A DNA stretch of 64,000 nucleotides from Rhipicephalus microplus. Lineage: Eukaryota; Arthropoda; Arachnida; Ixodida; Ixodidae. Positions within the stretch are counted from its first letter, which is position 1. Each line of letters begins with the position of its first letter. The stretch lies in NCBI RefSeq assembly GCF_043290135.1, contig NC_134710.1, forward strand, positions 9,659,821 to 9,723,820, given 5' to 3'. Below, piece after piece: positions 1 through 11,100 of this stretch. The position numbers and the translations under genes were made by a program. Below the pieces are notes generated by a model. That model was not told where the DNA came from, made no database searches, and was given only the letters and a program-made list of their open reading frames with translations.

Positions 1-758
1 TTCTGTCAGTTTGTGGTAAATTCCTTCAGTCATGAGACAATAATCAATACTTGATTGCTTGTTTCCGACTTCCCATGTGATCTGGCCGTCACATTTAGGC
101 CCCGTGTTAACTATCTCCAGACTATGTTGCTCGCAAAGATCTAGTAATAACTTCCCATTGGTGTCTGAATATCCGTCAAGGTCATGTATGTGGGCATTCA
201 TGTCCCCTAGAAGGATGATTTCGGCCCCATTACCAAATTCCTTAATATCCGCACTCATGCAATCCACTATCTCCTGATTCTTTTCTCTGCAGTTATTCCC
301 CGTCCACAAGTAGGCTACCCCTAGCCACGTTTCCTTTCCACCTACTGTGCCCAGAACCCAGAGGTGCTCTGAACACGTCTGTTTCACTCTAACCCATTTG
401 GCTCCGCGGTGAATTAGCATTCCTACACCCCCACCTTTCCTTTCCGATATGGTCCTGTTACACCCTTCCCAAACATAATTTTTAATATGTGGTGGCTCTT
501 CCAAGTCTCTAAGGTGTGTTTCTGTAACCGCATACACGCCTATCTGTTCTTTGTTTAACTGCTCCTCAATCTCTAACCATTTTGCCTTCTTTCTGCCACC
601 CTGCATGTTTATGTAACTAATTGCAACACGCGCCTTTTTCCTTTTTCTTTTACCTTTTTTCTGGTTTTTCGCAATTCTACCTGTCAAAGCGTCCTCCTGG
701 TTGTTTTCCCTGTTACGAGCTACCCCGGACTCCGAAGGGCCCGTGAGCCCCCCAAAAA
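1..758 (-). CDS. LINE ORF2, N-terminal AP-endonuclease domain (partial at window edge)
   Basis: The minus-strand frame is open from the end of ORF1 to the window edge, so only the first ~250 codons are present. I translated it by hand. It shows a basic K/R-rich stretch, then INMQGG, VTETHLRD (catalytic Glu), GGGVGMLIHRG, LLGDMNAHI (the GDxN block) and SSIDYCLM (the SxIDY block). These are, in order, the motifs of the exonuclease-endonuclease-phosphatase domain that nicks target DNA in apurinic-endonuclease-type non-LTR retrotransposons. Reverse transcriptase should follow off the left edge. The frame overlaps ORF1 and lies -1 to it, with no clear AUG before INMQGG (around position 606), so translation may depend on frameshifting or reinitiation. 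No stop codon interrupts it here, so the copy may be young. Clade is uncertain (CR1/L2-like because of the esterase ORF1). Confidence 0.8.
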
Positions 759-1745
759 AGCTACTGCGCGTCCTGCCAGTCGCCAGCCCACCTCGTGTCC
801 AAGCCTCTTATCGAAATGAATCTTGTCTCTTTGGAATCCACCCCACCTGTGCACTTCCCTGTTTAAATCCACTACCTCGAAACCCTTCTCTCGACTAATT
901 CGCCATATCTCTTTGTTTGCGTCGACAACCGCTCTTTGCAGGTTGACGTTGCGTACTGGTACTTCCGGTACTGTGCATACTACAATTTGCACCTGGGGGG
1001 ACACGGTGCGCATGTCATCCACCCCTTTCGCCAAGGTCGTCGCTAGTCCTGACGATTCTTTTTTCAGGACGTCATTTAACCCTCCCGCAATTACAACGAG
1101 GTTACGATTGTTAGCTTTAGCTGCGAGTTGTTCACCCGCTTGACTCATTACTGTCCCCAGCGTTTGTCCTGGGAACGTCCCTATCGCAACTCTCTTGTCG
1201 CCTTTCACCCTTTCTTTGATTGCCGCTGCGCATCGGACTAAATTTGAGTCACCGGCGATGATGACCTGTTCAGACATTCCTTCTGAAACCTGCACCTGGC
1301 TGCTGACTAGGTGACTAGCGTGAGTCACGGCTGCTGGTTTGCTCCCTCCCTCCCTCAAAACTACTTCCCGGTAGCTGGGCCCTGTGGCCAATGTATCTGC
1401 CTTTGTCATGTCTGTTTCCTTCATCTCTCCCGCACGGGGGGTCGTCGCCATAATGCTTCCGCCGTCACCTGCGTCTTCGTTCCCTTTCACGACCTTCGAT
1501 AGGCCCTTCTCGGCTGCCCGGAGCCTTTCTTCCATGGCTGACGTTTTCTCTCGCTCCTTCGCCAATGCATTCTCCAGCTCTGCGATTTTCTCCATGAGCC
1601 CACTCTGGACCGCCATCATATTTTTCATTTTCTCCTCGAACTCGCACTGTCTACACTTGGCGTCATCTTCTGCTTTCTCCTCCGCACTAATTTCCACCTT
1701 CCACCCTACCCCGCACTCTGAACACTTTACGGTCTTTTTGACCAT
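720..1745 (-). CDS. LINE ORF1 with CxxC zinc motifs, coiled coil and SGNH/GDSL esterase domain
   Basis: This is an intact 341-codon frame starting MVKKTVKC. Residues 8-11 and 31-34 are two CxxC pairs, a probable zinc-binding module. Residues ~36-83 are rich in E/K/L heptads and look coiled-coil. Residues ~160-330 are an SGNH hydrolase-like domain: IIAGDSNLV (block I, Ser at 167), VVIAGGLNDV (block III, Asn at 224) and DKIHFD (block V, Asp 307 and His 310). Esterase-bearing ORF1 proteins are known from CR1/L2-group LINEs, where they are thought to help bind RNA or lipid. The endonuclease ORF follows at once, overlapping in the -1 frame. The start is the first ATG after a short leader, and the frame is uninterrupted, unlike most coding remnants here. 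Element identity is certain; clade is not. Confidence 0.85.
   Translation of the reverse strand: MVKKTVKCSECGVGWKVEISAEEKAEDDAKCRQCEFEEKMKNMMAVQSGLMEKIAELENALAKEREKTSAMEERLRAAEKGLSKVVKGNEDAGDGGSIMATTPRAGEMKETDMTKADTLATGPSYREVVLREGGSKPAAVTHASHLVSSQVQVSEGMSEQVIIAGDSNLVRCAAAIKERVKGDKRVAIGTFPGQTLGTVMSQAGEQLAAKANNRNLVVIAGGLNDVLKKESSGLATTLAKGVDDMRTVSPQVQIVVCTVPEVPVRNVNLQRAVVDANKEIWRISREKGFEVVDLNREVHRWGGFQRDKIHFDKRLGHEVGWRLAGRAVAFLGGSRALRSPG
753..759 (-). promoter_or_regulatory. Candidate -1 ribosomal frameshift heptamer between LINE ORF1 and ORF2
   Basis: On the minus strand ORF1 reads GCT TTT TTG GGG GGC, so positions 759 to 753 form T TTT TTG, an X XXY YYZ slippery heptamer in the zero frame. 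A G GGG GGC heptamer overlaps the next codons. A -1 slip enters the endonuclease frame, which has no stop from here to the window edge. ORF1 itself stops at 720-722. Use of the site is inference; no downstream pseudoknot was established. Confidence 0.4.
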
Positions 1746-3420
1746 GGCTAGCTCAGTTTACCGATGCCCACGTGTTAGAAAACTGTACTAAAATACACTG
1801 GTCTAAGCCAAAAAGAACCACAATAATAAATAAATACGCTACACTTCACAGCACCTGCGCATGCTCGTGGTCGGTCTACGCGCAGGCCTCAGCCACGTGG
1901 TGGCTGGAGAAAAAAAAGACACAGTACAAAATACTAAAAAAAAAACGTACACCGTACTAGACCTAATCAAGCTTTACGCTAGCGCCTTACGTTCTCATAA
2001 CGCTACATACAGAGGCAAGCTGGAAACAATCAAAAACACTTATCTGTAGCTGTCATTCCGGAGCTCTCCAAAAACACTCTCGGTCGCGAATAGTCTCGGT
2101 CGCGAGCGCCACCGCACGGCACTTGCTGAAAACTGAATGCAGGCCCACTCCGCTGGGAGCGCAAGCCATTCCCCAGGCATTGTTTAGAGGAGGCGTTGGC
2201 CGAATCAACGACGCGATCGTATCGCGCTATCTGTGATGCGTGCACTGTGATTCAATTGAGCATTTTGAACGCACACGAGACGCTTGGTATCATAGCGGAT
2301 ATTCTCTGTTTCGTGTGTTGTTTACGCCATAACAAATGGCATGAGCAGCTCAGGAAGCACGCCCGACTCACACGTCCTTCACATACCGTTACACAATTAG
2401 GGCGCGCGGGAAACTTCGAAAAACGGAAATGTGTTCTTTTTTTTTTTAAGGAAAGAGGTGGTTCGTACATACAGGTCTCTAAACGTGATATTCAGGGTCT
2501 TGAGAAGGTACATTAATATTTCTGATGCAGTTATTCCGGTACTGTACGAGCACATATGCCAATCACACTTTCGAATAGGCTGCTGCGTGTGCATTGTCTT
2601 CTTTCGACCCCCCCCCCCCCCCAGTTTTTTTTCTCTTGCGAAATGTATTGTTACGCCTCAGTCAGACATATCTAAGCAATCTAGGCGTCAACTCGCCCAA
2701 AAAAGAAGTATTTTTGGAGATATGCGATTCGTTTTGGAAGACGTATATACGCGTAAAAACAATTAAGTTCGGCACCCCTCGTTTGTTATGCAGTAAAATA
2801 TTTGTTATAGCGCTTTTTGCGCATGTCATTCAGCGTCAGTGTTGCGTTGGTCAAGAATAACACGCCACTATGTGCGAGTGACGGCCCTAGTAGTGGTGGT
2901 AGTGATTAGAGGAGAGGAAATTAGGCGTCTTTTCTCTCCTCTAATATAACTATCAGCCTGATGTGGGTAGCACAACGTGAAAGCTAACAATGCAAATCCA
3001 TCGCAAAGGTGTTTCTTGTATAGTTTATGCCAAACCAGTGACGTGTTCTGTTCGAAACAACGTGGGACACTAAGCAGGTATACGCTCGCCATGAATCGCC
3101 GCACAGTGAACGCCGTGGTGTTCACGATTCGTTGCCGTTGCACTTTTTTTTTTGAAAGCAGCGCCTGCGAGTGGGTTCGCGATAAAGTCCCCACTTCAGT
3201 TCGCATCTGTTCGAGTAAATCGCTAATCGTCTGTTTTGCTGCCACGACTGAATATCGCCATGCACAAAGCGCACCCACATCATCGACATGCAGAACCAAC
3301 TGGCCAAATTAAGGGCGCTGGCAAACTTCTCCTGCAGTTTAAGCGTTTTCTCTTTGTATCTCTCCCGTATACGCAACGTCGAGCCCCTTCATGTAGCCGC
3401 TATACATTGTATATATACGC
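1746..3420. other. Intergenic/unassigned DNA
   Basis: The first ~45 bases are probably the LINE leader on the minus strand. Beyond that I see no coding region with family resemblance: the open frames are short and lack recognisable motifs. A run of C bases lies near 2609-2622 and A/T runs are common. Confidence 0.5.
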
Positions 3421-3431
3421 ACCCTGTGTAT

Positions 3432-3488
<57 letters not shown>

Positions 3489-3525
3489 CGCACCTTGTAT
3501 ACATTGTATATACGCACCTTGTATT
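3406..3525. repeat. (AT)n microsatellite in a short TATATACGCACC direct repeat
   Basis: An uninterrupted AT run covers about 3437-3488. It is flanked by three imperfect copies of TATATACGCACCYTGTA (near 3413, 3484 and 3507), so the microsatellite lies inside a small tandem repeat. Confidence 0.85.
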
Positions 3526-3899
3526 ACGTGAATGATGGCGACGGGAAACGCAATAAAAGCCACGCACTGCAACGCGTACATATGGCCAGGCCTTTTATGT
3601 GGGCTCTCACATAGCATTCCATGTGCCGATCGAGCTCAAACAGCTGGCGCCGGCAGCTCTAAAGACAAGCCTCATTAAAAAAAAGAGTTCGTCCCAGAAA
3701 ATGAAAACTTAGCGCTCCGCCTCTAAACTCTCTTTGTCGCGCACAACTGCAATATAGCTGCAGCAGATTCCGCTATCCGCATAATCTCTTTTCACAATGC
3801 TTGTTCGTGACCCCTTTATCTCATGTGGTCTGTACAGGCCACACGAGCTAATGAAATATTTTATATAAGCTGTATCACGGTCCCTACGAAATACCGCGT

Positions 3900-4440
3900 G
3901 AAAGCTACTTAACTGAGCCCTTTATGCTGTCTGGCTATACAAACCACAACAAAACAGTTAAGCAGCCGCTTAGTAGCCTTAAAATACACGAGTATTCCGT
4001 TTATCCACATGCAACAGCACAATGGAATAAATTAACTGAGGAAGTAGTAAACGATAGTACATCTGAATCATTTGTTCAGTTTTTAAAGTTCTTAAATAAC
4101 CTTTCGTTTAACATGTGAAGTTTTGTTTACGCTGAGCAGCTTTGTGGCAGTTGATTCCTGCGTTAACTTTTTTTATGCATATAGTGTGTAATTTATCTCA
4201 TGTGTTGAATTATTATATGTGCATGTTTTATCACTTATAATGTTCTATATTCTTTATTGTGAAGCATATTTGTTTATCTATTTACTTTTGTTTGTTGATT
4301 CTGATTTATGTTTACTCTATGACTTAAGTTAGTGATAGTTGTAATTTTTATTGTTGGTATTGTTTGTTTAATGATGTTCTTACTCCTGCTTGGGCTCAAG
4401 TAGGGCCAGTGGTATTCGTAAATGAAAATAATTAAATATA
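3900..4440 (+). pseudogene. LINE 3' end: last RT codons plus 3' UTR
   Basis: The plus-strand frame 3924-4118 ends with the C-terminal signature of jockey/CR1-type reverse transcriptases: a stretch like YSVYPHATAQWNKL followed by a Ser/Phe-rich tail (SFVQFLKFL) and a stop. In complete elements this is the region after the thumb, where a conserved WN-L motif precedes F--L-K. About 320 bp of AT-rich 3' UTR follow and fade near 4440 in an A-rich sequence (GAAAATAATTAAATATAA). Everything upstream of the C-terminus is missing, so the copy is 5' truncated, the usual result of incomplete target-primed reverse transcription. Clade not resolved. Confidence 0.5.
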
Positions 4441-6490
4441 AGATAACTGCTCCGGGTGTTTCAATAAATGTGTCCGAAATAAAATTCTCGCAGCAAGCTG
4501 ATCGCGGTATTTGCGCGCTACCTTCGTCATTACGTTTTCTGTGGCGGCAGGCATCGGGCTTTGATTCAATTTCACTAGTACTCATCGAATGACATCCATA
4601 TCAGAGTTCATTGCTGCTCGAAGAATTGCGAATCCTTTAGGACCGAGTGGTGTTCTCTTATCTCGCCCCGAGAGAGAGCTAGAATATACGCAGGCCGAAT
4701 GACCAAAGGGGGAAAGAAGTGCGCGTCATGACACTCGATCGCTTTCGTCCCGAGAACGTGTCCTTTCTGCCTCTCAGCTTCACGCACACCCTCCCCGATC
4801 GCGTGCGCTCACGCTCATGGTACATCCTCACCATCCCGCGTGATGGAATGGGGCCCGAGTTACGCACGTTTTGGTTTCGAGAATACATGAGCCCTCTCCG
4901 TAAATAGGGAGAGGGCACGATGCCACGTCGAAGAGCCACGCGCACGTGTGGGCATGTGGCGGGATTCGAAGGAAAAGAAGAGAGCACGAAGAAGGCCATC
5001 ATATATCAAACAAAGCTTTTCGATTCCATTAGAAGATCAGGGTTCACACTGCGTTGGCAGAAATATTTGTCGGGTACGGGGGCACCCCCTTCGTCGGAAG
5101 TGGGGGATGGACAGCTAGATGTGGTCGAGTGTCATTTTGGGGTCTGTATGCTATTGCAAGAAAAAAAAATCAAGTGGGATGGGAGACACGCGTTCAGTGT
5201 GCCGCCCCTTGGCATCGCCACTGCTCGCCACAACGCACCAGATGGAAGCCTCTCCAGGAAAGTGTACTCTGCAGTTAAAAGTAGTGCGGAGGTGCAGTCA
5301 TGCCCTTCGGCGACGCTCGCGTTCACAGGCAAGCAAGCACTGGCGTTCCAAGTGCTTCGCCCCTCCTCTTTTCCTATCTCCTCATCCTCACACTCTTTCC
5401 TGCCCTTACTCTACGGCACGGTGTAAGAAAAAAATATTATTTTTCTTACACTGTGGTCTACTGTATGGCACACATGCTATGATTTACCCTATTTCGTCCT
5501 CCTTTTCATTCTCTTTATCCCATACATGGTTTTGCCTGCGTGAAGTGGCCATTCCACAATTTACCCTCTCATGTCTCCCTTTCCCTGACAACTTTCTCGG
5601 CACCTTGCCACAGTGGCTGCGCACGTTATTTGCTTGCGTGACGTACGCCAAGCGACATGAGACGAAAGCATGTGACAGCGCGGATCCCGAAAGTGCTCCA
5701 CATATCTAGCGGCTCTGGTAAACGAATTAAACCAGCCAGTGCCTTTCAAAGAGGTTGGTGCTTGCCCCGCGACCTTCTCGGTTCATTCAGGTCCCATTTC
5801 GTGGTGATGATGTCTCCTTCCTAATGAGAGGCATTGGTCAAGAACAGCTTGGCAGTACGGGGCTGTAACTATGTAGGGGGTTGGAGTGAGAAAGTTCTGA
5901 CACCCCCCTTCACAGAAATTTTCGATGCGACTTTTCGCGCGATATTAAAATATATTTACACAGTTACCAAAGTTAGCGTTCTACCACCCTCCCCTTCGGG
6001 GCACTCACCCCCTCTCCAGCCTCACCAGTACTTGCCCTTATCCAAGCTACGTCAGTGCTTTACATTTCCCCCAGCCACGATGCAATGCTGGTTTGCACCC
6101 CCGAAGAAAAAATTCTGCCAACGACCATGCCCCTCTTAAAAAAAATCTGGATGCGGCCATGCAGCAGTATGAGAAATGCCTATGCAAGTAAGAAACGCTG
6201 GCAATTAGGGTTAAAATGTAAACATAGAATAAATGAAAATGCTATTCGGGCAAGCGGTCTGACTATCCGATAGAACTTATGACAGAGATAATGACGGGTT
6301 TCTTGAATTTCCTCGCACCCGGAGCGTACCACGCGCGTGGCCCGACCTTCGGCAACAGTGAATCTCTAAAGAGTGAGTCATTTGTTCGGTGACAGGAAAA
6401 GACAAAAAAGTGCAGAGGCTTTGGGCGCGACATTGTAAGAAAAAGCACTAAAAGCGAGGATAGAGAAATGAAGACAAGTACATTGGAAGT
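4441..6490. other. Unassigned DNA, no gene recognised
   Basis: Several frames of 60-200 codons exist (for example 5119-5709 plus and 4679-5002 minus), but none carries a motif, signal peptide or recurring domain I can name. A small perfect hairpin with arms GCCCTCTCC/GGAGAGGGC lies near 4892-4917. Confidence 0.5.
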
Positions 6491-6496
6491 GAAAAT

Positions 6497-7191
6497 GGTG
6501 CAGACAGACAAAGAACTTTATTGGGTCCTGGGAAACGCTGCTCCTTTAGAGCAACGTCGCAGGCCGCTCCCACGTAGGAACGGGGAGGCCTAGCCTCACC
6601 GCCGCGTCGTGGTCTCTATGGACAGCCCGTAGTTGGGGTAGCAACTCTGAACTTCGTAAGGCAGAGTCCCAATCTTCCTCTGTGAGCCCACTTGGGCCCC
6701 GTAACGAGGGGCACTGCCAGAGAATACGTGCGATATGTCACTAACCTCACCACAATCAGGACAGGTAGAGTCAAAAGCCTCTGAGGAGACTATGCTGAGG
6801 AAAAATAGTCTTGGGTAGGACCTGGTCTGGAGCATTTTAAACGTGATGGCTTGAGGTCTAGACAACTTATTGTGCGGTAAAGCGAATGACCACCTACTCA
6901 ACTGGTAGTGTTTAGCCACTTCACTGAATGTAAGTAAAGTGTCCCTGAACATCTTACTGCCAATCTGCGGGCCTACGTCCTCCCCAGCGTGGAGGGTTAG
7001 TGCGCGCGCCCGGGAGTGAGCAGTGTCATTCAGGTTTACTTGAGAGTCCAGTAGGGGTTCGAGATGTGCAGGAAACCAGGTAATGGTATGTGGAGAAAGT
7101 GTCCTATATTCAAGTAGTTTAAATACTTCAGTACAGACGGGACCAGAGGCGAAAGCCTTGACCGCTGACCTTGAGTCGGTGCAGGCGGAAT
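6497..7191 (-). pseudogene. 5'-truncated LINE 3' end: RNase H tail and Cys-rich C-terminus
   Basis: On the minus strand the coding begins near 7190 with SACTDSRSAVKAF, the last-Asp block of a retroelement RNase H. It continues through HTITWFPAHLEP, then DTAHSRARALTLHAG, and the frame at 6596-6952 gives LSRPQAITFKMLQTRSYP and CPDCGEVSDISHVF, a CxxC...H motif typical of the C-terminus of I/R1-group tick LINEs. The frame then decays. The 3' UTR contains AATAAAG (minus strand, near 6512) and ends in a short TCTG-type repeat at ~6497. Truncation falls at an A-run at ~7192. The element encodes no complete enzyme. Confidence 0.7.
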
Positions 7192-7909
7192 GTTTTTTTT
7201 TCGAGAGCTGTGGGAAAGGATGGTTTAACCGCCTTTTATGTATGTTTCTTGCGTGTGTTTATGCATGTGCGCATGCAAAATTGAATTTAAATATTCAGGT
7301 GTTATGCCAGTGAAGCATACATCTTGTATAGCCATATGGCTAGGAAAAACGAAAATCCGTCCGGTGGTGGGGTCATAAGTGGTCTCCAAGGGCTATGTCA
7401 ATTATATACGTCAACCTCAAAGTCGCACCTAAAGATGCGCACCATTGGCTGCATTGCGAGTTAGCTAGCTATGCGAAATGCTTGAAACAATGCGGAGTCG
7501 CAATAATTGCGGGCCCCCTTTCGACGGGAGTTTCTCCAGCGGCACATTGGCTTCAGCTGCGACGTCTGTGAGCGCCTTTGGTTCGAGAAGAACCACTGTG
7601 ATTAACGCATTGCGAAACGCGTTTAACCGCTCAGTGCACTCCTACATCACCGTGATATTGTGAGCCACGGTATGTGTCGCATGTGAAATAAACACTGGGG
7701 CAAACCCAATCCAAACGTGTACCTAACCTCATTAAGAAGCCCAAACATGTAACCAATAATGTGGAAGGCTTCAGTGCCACGTTGAGTTGAACCCACTGCT
7801 AAACACCGGTGCCACACATTGCAGCTTTCCCTTGTTAACCATTCGTAGGAGTGCTTGGGTGGTGATTTTTTTCTTGCCACCTCGGTACTGAGCCCCTCCA
7901 CAGCACTTT
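7192..7909. other. Unassigned spacer between two LINEs
   Basis: No coding similarity, RNA gene or repeat was recognised. Open frames of 61-84 codons have no motif. Confidence 0.45.
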
Positions 7910-8180
7910 ATGATGATGATGATGATGCCTCCACTATGGCTCTTGCCCACTCAGGGGGATTGGCTAAGAATTGAGGATATGAAATTTAAAGCCTTTTCAT
8001 GACAGCTAATCCTAACAGGAGGAGGATAAAGCACACGTAAACACAGAAAGAGTGCAATAGTTTTTTTGCCATTTCGACCAGACAGAATAGTATATATCTC
8101 GGATTGAAATTGAATTCGTTTAGAATTGATGTTTAGAATTTGCTTAATGATAATATAATTAAAAATATACCAATTGGAAT

Positions 8181-11100
8181 TTAGAGGCGCATTCGTTTTG
8201 TTTCACGTAGATAGCTGCAAACGGCATTAAAGTCATTGCTGTGGCTGTAGCCCAGAACCGAAGCACCAAAGGAGAGTATATTCTCAATGGTGAAGGGCAG
8301 CCGAAGGTTAGCAAATGGGATGGCTAGGAGACGTTTTCTTAATAGACTGTAACGGCGACATAACAAAAAATAATGGTCTATTGATTCCAGATCCGTACAA
8401 ATAGCTACATAGGGGAGATAATCCCAGACCAGCCCTGTGTGAATATAAATTCAAAGGGGGCACACGACATCACAGTCGTGTTAGCAATACTTCTAGTTGT
8501 CTAGTGTGACACCAGCCGGATTTTTATCGATATTTCAAATGTCTAAATTCAGTGCACGGTGTTACTGATTCTATGGCATTAGCCCTGAGTACAAATTTTC
8601 GATATCTCATAGCCGTTATACTTGGCAGCACCGGAAGCATAGAAAGTATTGGGCCATCTAATGCCATTCGGGTTAATGAGTCCGCCATTCCATTTAACTC
8701 TAACCAGCAATGTCCAGGTACCCATAATAATTTTAGAGCTTAAGCTGTGGAGGAATTAGCGTAAGGAATGTCCTTAAGGCGTCTGATTGAGATCAAGCTG
8801 TCAGTGACGTACATACGGACAGGGAGTCTGTAAATATTATTGCAGTGTGGGCGTCCAAAGTTAGTTTTTGTAGTGCTAGAGCAATTGCCAAAAGTTCAGC
8901 TTCAAAAATAGGTGTAAAGTCTGGTAGTCTTACTGAAAACAACCAGTCAAGTGAAGTAAAGTAAATACCTACTCATGCCCTCTCACCTATTACTGAAGCA
9001 TCAGTGGCTATTAGATTATTTGTTTCCACGTGTGTAAGGCAATCTTGAAAGCGGGTATTTAGGACCCGGTGTGATTGAAATTCAGGCTTACAGGGAAAAA
9101 TGTCATCATATTTTCTTATTAGATTTTGACTTGGCTTGTTTGCTGCTGGTATATCTCGAATTTTTACGTCAATTATGTCTAGTTGCTTCTGGACAAAATT
9201 AATTTGTGGTGTATGAAAACGTGGCCAATGAGCAAGAACGAAAGAGTCTGGGTCGTTAATGAATACATATTCTGATTGTCTTAGCGAATAGCTATAAAAT
9301 TTTAGATAAGCCTGAACCGTCAGGATACGGAATCGACAAGGCAAGGTTGGTAAGCGCGCCTCCTGGTACAAAACATTGTTCAAAACAAACTTGGGGAGCA
9401 CTAGGCATAGTCGCAGGGACTCACGCTCCAAAACAATCAAAGGTTTAAGCTTATAAGGTGGGCCACCTGAGAATAACACAGATACAAATTCTAGAATGGG
9501 ATGCATATACACTTTGTAAATCATAAGCAGAGTGTCCCTGCGTAAAGCATAGCGTCTGCTGGTCAATCTGCCAACCGTGCCTAAGGCACGTTGTGCCTTA
9601 CATGCCTTACTTTCTATGTGAGGAGTCCAGTTTAATTTATCATTATAAATCATTCCAAAATATTTAAGCGACTCAATTTGTGAAATAGGCTCTTCTTTAA
9701 AACAAATAATAATTCAAATAGGACCTGTTAACGGAAATAGCAACATTGCACTTTTCTTTACATTTAGTGACGCGCATATTGTCTTTATAGCCACCCCTCT
9801 AGCAAATTCATATACCTCTGCAGTTTTTCATATAAGGAATGAATGTCTATGTCTGCTGCAAAGAAGGCAATGTCATCTGCATACACATATACATGCACAT
9901 CCTGGCTGTAAGGGATTCAACTCATTAAGATATTGAATAATATCGGAGACAAAACAGGGCCTTGGGAAACTCCGCGAGTTTGTTTAAATTTTGTCGAAGC
10001 GCAGCCATTCTTAAAGCAATGAAATTCTCTTGCTCTCATAAATTCTCCAGCCACGCAATAACATAATTTGGTAAATTCTGGCTTAGAAGTATCTCCAATA
10101 TCACTGAAAATTCCACATGGTACTATGCTTTGGCTATGTCCAAAGTCACTAGAGCAACATGTTGCCTTCTTTTGCGAGCAAGTTGGATGCGGCTTTCTTA
10201 ATCAGCGTGGGCACACCATACCGAACAGTGTTCACTGAACTCAATTTGATTAGGGTTTAATAATTTATTTTCTGTCATCCAGCTTGTCATTCTCTTATGA
10301 AGTACCTTCTCAAAAAGCTTTACCATATTAGAAGTATAAGAGAAATTGGTAGTATGTTTTCTATGGTGTAGCCTAAACCTTGTTTCTTCTGTAGAGGAAT
10401 TATTTTTGCTAATTTCCAATCGTATGGAACCCAGGCGTGTATTAACGAATAATTTACAGTGTTCAGGAGGTCACCTGGTGATAATTTAAATAATAATTTT
10501 ATCATTGCAGCTGTAATTCTGTCTGGACCGGGAGCTGATGAGGGTAAATTCCGAACAACATGTGCTAACTCTTGCAATGTAACTGTAGTAAAATCTATTA
10601 TTACCATGGAAGGTCTTAGATCATACAACTTGCTTGATATGAATCGACACTCTAGTTCTTTTGCGATGATTTCCATAGATTTCTTCATATAACCGGGCGA
10701 CATGATTTAACAGACTGCATTGGTTGGAGATGTCAGAATTTTGCGTCATCTGAGGAACCTAAACAGAGAACTTTTGTTCTTAGGGTTGGAAAGATAGTCA
10801 TAATGATTTATATCATACTCGTCTTTAGCTAAGGAAACTGTGCGCTAAAAACTTGCAGCATAAAACTTGTAATCAGACCAATTACGTGGACACTGACTGC
10901 ACAAAAGTTTTTTTGCACGCTGCCTGTAGTCGTTGGTAATCACGTACGCACTCAGGATTCCACCACGGACTGTGAGTTGTGCTGTTTGCAGACTTAACTA
11001 CGAATTCAGCTTTTTTACAAATTCTTTTAAACAACGCAAATAGTCTCATTGCTTTTGTGTCTTCTGTCTCTTCAGAATGAATGGTCAAGACAGATTCTAG

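Noticed and set aside
823..1791. Plus-strand frames opposite LINE ORF1
   Set aside because: Shadows of the 341-codon ORF1, with low-complexity Ser/Phe-rich composition.
4679..5002. Opposing ~60-107-codon frames around a short hairpin as a gene or terminator
   Set aside because: No domain or repeat signature; the hairpin is short and not followed by a T-run.
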